From positions 1 through 6,948 of the forward strand of contig SKMT01000480.1 of assembly GCA_007120915.1 (NCBI GenBank): 6,948 bases of DNA, given 5' to 3'. The translations under genes and the position numbers were made by a program. The stretch is from Myxococcales bacterium. Lineage in GTDB: Bacteria; Myxococcota_A; Bradymonadia; Bradymonadales; Bradymonadaceae. Under the pieces are notes generated by a model. That model was not told where the DNA came from, did not search any database, and saw only the letters and a program-made list of their open reading frames with translations. Positions within the stretch are counted from its first letter, which is position 1, and the number at the start of each line of letters is the position of its first letter. Positions 4,575 to 6,948 of the stretch are shown here, piece after piece.

Positions 4575-6626
4575 TTACAGATCATCGAGACGTCGACGCA
4601 GGTCGCGCTCTTGTTGCTCTTCTTCATCTTCCTGTTCGTCTTCGTCGGCCTGCTGAGGCAGCCGATCCGGCGGAGGCCGGCCCGGGTCCTCGCGGCGCCG
4701 TCGGGTGTCGTCTTCCTGCTCGGCTTCGTCTTCCTGGGGTTCTGCTTCGTCGTCCGGCTCGTCGACCTCGTCGGGCTGGTCCGGCTCAGCAGGCTCGTCG
4801 GGTTCATCCGGTTCATCCGGCTCCTCCGCCTCGTCCACCGGGTCAGGCTGGTCCGGCTCGTCCGGCTCGTCGGACGGCTCGGGGTCATCATCGGGGCGCT
4901 CACCGGAGTCGCCACCAGGTGTTCCGGTGGGTTCGGCTTCGTCGTCCTCGTCGCTGCTGTCGTCAGCGGCGGCCAGCGTCGGTTCATCGTCGTCTTCTTC
5001 GTCGTCTTGCTGTGCGTCGCCGTCGTCGTCCTGCTTTTCCGCTTCTTCGCGAGCCTCGGCGACGGCACCGGCGGCCTCATCGGTGGCCTCCTCGTCGGTG
5101 GCCTCTTCGTCGGCTGGTTCATCTTCGTCTTGTGGCTCCTCAGCCTGGGCGACCGCCTCTTCGGGCTCCTCATCGTTGAGCACAAAGTGATAGCCGATCA
5201 CGCCGAGCACCATGGTGAAGACCACGAACATCAGCGCGCCCAGCCCCAGCACTGCCGGGTGCATCAGCACGGAGCGTTTGCTGCCCACGGCATCGCCGGT
5301 CTGCGTGGGCTGGGCCCCGGAGCCGGGGCGCCATTCGGTCTGCGGCTCGTCGGCATCGCCATCTTCGACAGGAGAGGCGGAACGACCGGTGGTCACCGCA
5401 TGCCCATCGGTGGGAGTCGCTTCGGCGGCCATGGTGTCGGCCACCGCGATGCGTTCTTTATCGGCCTGAGATCTCTCCCCCGTGCCGTCGAGCTCTCCGG
5501 AGTCACCACGGGGCTGTTCGACATCGCCGGTGCTCACGCTCTTCAGTTCGTCGGACAGCCCGTTGGTACCACCCTCATCGAGATCGGGCATGTCCACCGG
5601 GTTGAGTATCCAGGGATCAAATGCCTGATCGTCGTCTGCATCCAGCCGCACCGGCGGCAGCTTCAGCTCCAGGCGCAACTCGTCGATGCGGTCGCGCACT
5701 TCCCGGGCTGATGTGGGGCGGTTGGCAGGCTGCTTCTTCATCAGCTCGGCGACCAGCCCGCTGAGCTCATTCGGGATCTTTCCGGCCGGGGTGACCTCGG
5801 CGATGCGGGGCGCCGGCTTCTGAACGTGGCTCATCAGCACCTGGAGGCTGGTCTCGCCCTCAAACGGCGGGCGGCCGGTGAGCATCTCGAACAGCATCAC
5901 GCCCAGCGCGTACAGGTCGCTTCGACCGTCCAGCTCGTCGTCTCCCTGCGCCTGCTCCGGGGACATGTAGGAGGGCGTGCCGCAGATCATCCCCGTTTTC
6001 GTCAACTGGGTGTTGCTCTCCAGGGTGCGGGCAATCCCGAAATCGAGCACTTTGACCTGAAGTGTGCCATCGGAGATCGGCATCATCACCAGGTTTTCGG
6101 GCTTCAGATCCCGGTGCACGATCCCGCGGGCATGCGGCTCGGTCAGCGCCCCGCAGATCTGGTAGATTACCTCCAGCGCCAGGCTCGTCTCCAGCCGACC
6201 CTTTTCGAGCAGATCACCCAGGTCCGTGCCCTCGACCAGCTCCATGACCAGATACAACAGATCCAGATCTTCGTCCTGGCCGAAGTCGACCAACCGCACG
6301 ATGTTGGGGTGGCTTAACTCCGAGACCAGCTTCGCCTCCCGGAAAAACCGCTCCAGCATCACCTCCCGGTCCACCAGCTCCGGGCGCAGCACCTTGATGG
6401 CCACCTCCCGCTGCACCGAAAGCTGTGTGCCCCGGTACACCGCACCCATCCCCCCGGTGCCGATCAGATCTTTGATGCGAAACCGGTCATCCACCAGCGT
6501 ATCGATCAGTGGATCACCCTCATCCTCCGGGCTGTCGAGGCGAAACAGACGCGAGCCGTCGTCCGGACACAGCTCGTACTCCTCCCCCTCGTAGCGTGTT
6601 TCGCATTCTGGACAGTAGTATTTCAT
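4575..6626 (-). CDS. Membrane Hanks-type Ser/Thr protein kinase with zinc ribbon and acidic tail
   Basis: A 683-residue receptor-like kinase. Residues 1-24 form a small zinc-ribbon-like motif (Cys5, Cys8, Cys20, with CPDDG replacing the fourth Cys). The kinase domain spans about 50-320: glycine loop GTGGMGAVY (56-64), Lys78 in VAIK, the helix C Glu97, catalytic HRDLKPEN (171-178), DFG (195-197), and GTPSYMSPE (216-224), so all catalytic residues are present. An acidic juxtamembrane linker leads to a membrane span at about 456-483, with Lys450-Arg451 on the cytoplasmic side. The final 200 residues are low-complexity Asp/Glu/Pro/Ala, probably periplasmic, with Arg clusters at 642-645 and 677-679. 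It would phosphorylate Ser/Thr of unknown targets. The start ATG follows GGGAG at 6631-6635 and the promoter at 6664-6692. It is the first gene of the operon. No PASTA or other known sensor domain was recognised. Confidence 0.95.
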   Translation of the reverse strand: MKYYCPECETRYEGEEYELCPDDGSRLFRLDSPEDEGDPLIDTLVDDRFRIKDLIGTGGMGAVYRGTQLSVQREVAIKVLRPELVDREVMLERFFREAKLVSELSHPNIVRLVDFGQDEDLDLLYLVMELVEGTDLGDLLEKGRLETSLALEVIYQICGALTEPHARGIVHRDLKPENLVMMPISDGTLQVKVLDFGIARTLESNTQLTKTGMICGTPSYMSPEQAQGDDELDGRSDLYALGVMLFEMLTGRPPFEGETSLQVLMSHVQKPAPRIAEVTPAGKIPNELSGLVAELMKKQPANRPTSAREVRDRIDELRLELKLPPVRLDADDDQAFDPWILNPVDMPDLDEGGTNGLSDELKSVSTGDVEQPRGDSGELDGTGERSQADKERIAVADTMAAEATPTDGHAVTTGRSASPVEDGDADEPQTEWRPGSGAQPTQTGDAVGSKRSVLMHPAVLGLGALMFVVFTMVLGVIGYHFVLNDEEPEEAVAQAEEPQDEDEPADEEATDEEATDEAAGAVAEAREEAEKQDDDGDAQQDDEEDDDEPTLAAADDSSDEDDEAEPTGTPGGDSGERPDDDPEPSDEPDEPDQPDPVDEAEEPDEPDEPDEPAEPDQPDEVDEPDDEAEPQEDEAEQEDDTRRRREDPGRPPPDRLPQQADEDEQEDEEEQQERDLRRRLDDL
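4743..4889 (-). repeat. Coding repeat region, Asp-Glu-Pro triplets in the kinase tail
   Basis: Residues 580-628 of the kinase are built from irregular three-residue repeats (DEP, DQP, EEP, AEP), encoded by 9-nt units such as TCCGGCTCG as read on the plus strand. The region is low complexity and extremely acidic, probably an extended rod outside the membrane. Such in-frame units can change in number without breaking the gene. The surrounding tail (484-579 and 629-683) is equally acidic but less regular. Confidence 0.75.
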
Positions 6627-6663
6627 CTATCTCCCGCAGACTTATTCAGCACCCGCGCGCCGC

Positions 6664-6692
6664 ATGGTAGTTCGCATCACGGGGGTGGTCAA
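6664..6692 (-). promoter_or_regulatory. Sigma70-type promoter of the kinase operon
   Basis: On the minus strand TTGACC (6687-6692, five of six to consensus) and TACCAT (6664-6669, four of six) are separated by exactly 17 nt. Transcription would begin near 6657, giving a leader of about 30 nt before the kinase ATG with GGGAG in it. Position, spacing and direction all fit. This would drive the kinase, TPR/PEGA and methyltransferase genes, as no convincing internal promoter was seen. Confidence 0.6.
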
Positions 6693-6771
6693 ACTAGTAA
6701 GTGGCACCTCACCGGTCCATCACTGCATTGGACGTGACCGGCAGCGTAGAGATTCAAGCACCGAAGCTCCT

Positions 6772-6948
6772 ACGCAGCGCGCGGAGGCACGGAGCGCGGG
6801 GCGCGAAACGCGGAGGCACGAAGCGCAGAGGCGCGGAACGCGAAAGCGGAACGCTGACCACGGAAGCAGAACGCGGGCCGCGAAAAGTGAACGCTGAGCA
6901 CAAAAGCTGAGCGGCTGAACGCTGAAGAGGTCGCGAAGATGAAGCGAA
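6772..6948. repeat. Decayed array of about 7-nt units, purine-rich (ACGCGRA-like)
   Basis: The plus strand from about 6772 to the window edge is made of short similar words of 6-8 nt, such as GCGCGGA, GGCACGGA, GCGCGAA, ACGCGGA, ACGCGAA, ACGCTGA. GAACGCTGA recurs exactly at 6849, 6889 and 6917. Most units are 7 nt long, but indels break the phase, so it looks like an old or diverged array. It continues past the right edge. It lies upstream of the kinase promoter and holds no believable gene. The stretch 6693-6771 shows nothing recognisable. Confidence 0.7.

Noticed and set aside
3191..5179. Very long plus-strand open frame (662 codons)
   Set aside because: It is antisense to three well-supported minus-strand genes, its translation is Arg/Pro-rich low complexity with no recognisable domain, and it crosses the tandem array. 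High GC explains the lack of stops.
4611..5711. Plus-strand open frame rich in Leu, Val and Gly that looks membrane-like
   Set aside because: It is the antisense of the kinase tail; acidic codons read backwards give hydrophobic residues.
1390..6626. Complete BREX or Pgl defence system
   Set aside because: Only a PglX-like protein is present. No PglZ, BrxC/PglY, BrxL or BrxA/B was seen, and the kinase is a membrane-spanning zinc-ribbon type rather than PglW.
6664..6910. Short plus-strand open frames at the right end
   Set aside because: They are Arg-rich translations of the decayed tandem array and have no protein-like features.

Overview
The window is GC-rich and densely coded, and its protein styles point to a deltaproteobacterial-type organism, most likely Myxococcota or the related Bradymonadales group. 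The evidence is a zinc-ribbon Hanks-type Ser/Thr kinase with one membrane span, a secreted TPR/PEGA-domain protein, and strongly acidic Asp/Glu-rich proteins of the kind seen in salt-tolerant members. This placement is inferred from protein style, not from a marker gene.

Layout from left to right. (1) Positions 1-330, minus strand: the first 110 codons of S-adenosylhomocysteine hydrolase, cut by the window edge. (2) Positions 331-716: a divergent intergenic region with a 12-unit heptanucleotide array, a long GC-rich inverted repeat and a small perfect palindrome. (3) Positions 717-1202, plus strand: a small membrane-anchored DUF2939-type protein. (4) Positions 1203-1389: the gap between convergent genes, filled by a compound inverted-repeat element that probably terminates transcription from both sides. 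(5) Positions 1390-6626, minus strand: three genes read in the order kinase, TPR/PEGA protein, PglX-like adenine DNA methyltransferase. A good sigma70-type promoter lies at 6664-6692. An exact 7-nt tandem array sits between the kinase and TPR genes, and only 16 nt separate the TPR and methyltransferase genes. (6) Positions 6693-6948: non-coding, mostly a decayed array with a period of about 7 nt.

How the genes may work together. SahH removes S-adenosylhomocysteine, the inhibitory by-product of SAM-dependent methylation, but it lies on the far side of the convergent boundary and is not in the methyltransferase operon. The kinase and the TPR/PEGA protein look like an envelope signalling pair. 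The methyltransferase resembles the catalytic and target-recognition core of BREX/Pgl PglX, but no PglZ, PglY/BrxC or BrxL partner is visible. The linkage of a membrane Ser/Thr kinase, an exported TPR/PEGA protein and a solitary PglX-like methyltransferase is the most system-like feature here. A second theme is that three of the four intergenic regions longer than 100 nt carry arrays with a period of about 7 nt, each with a different unit.
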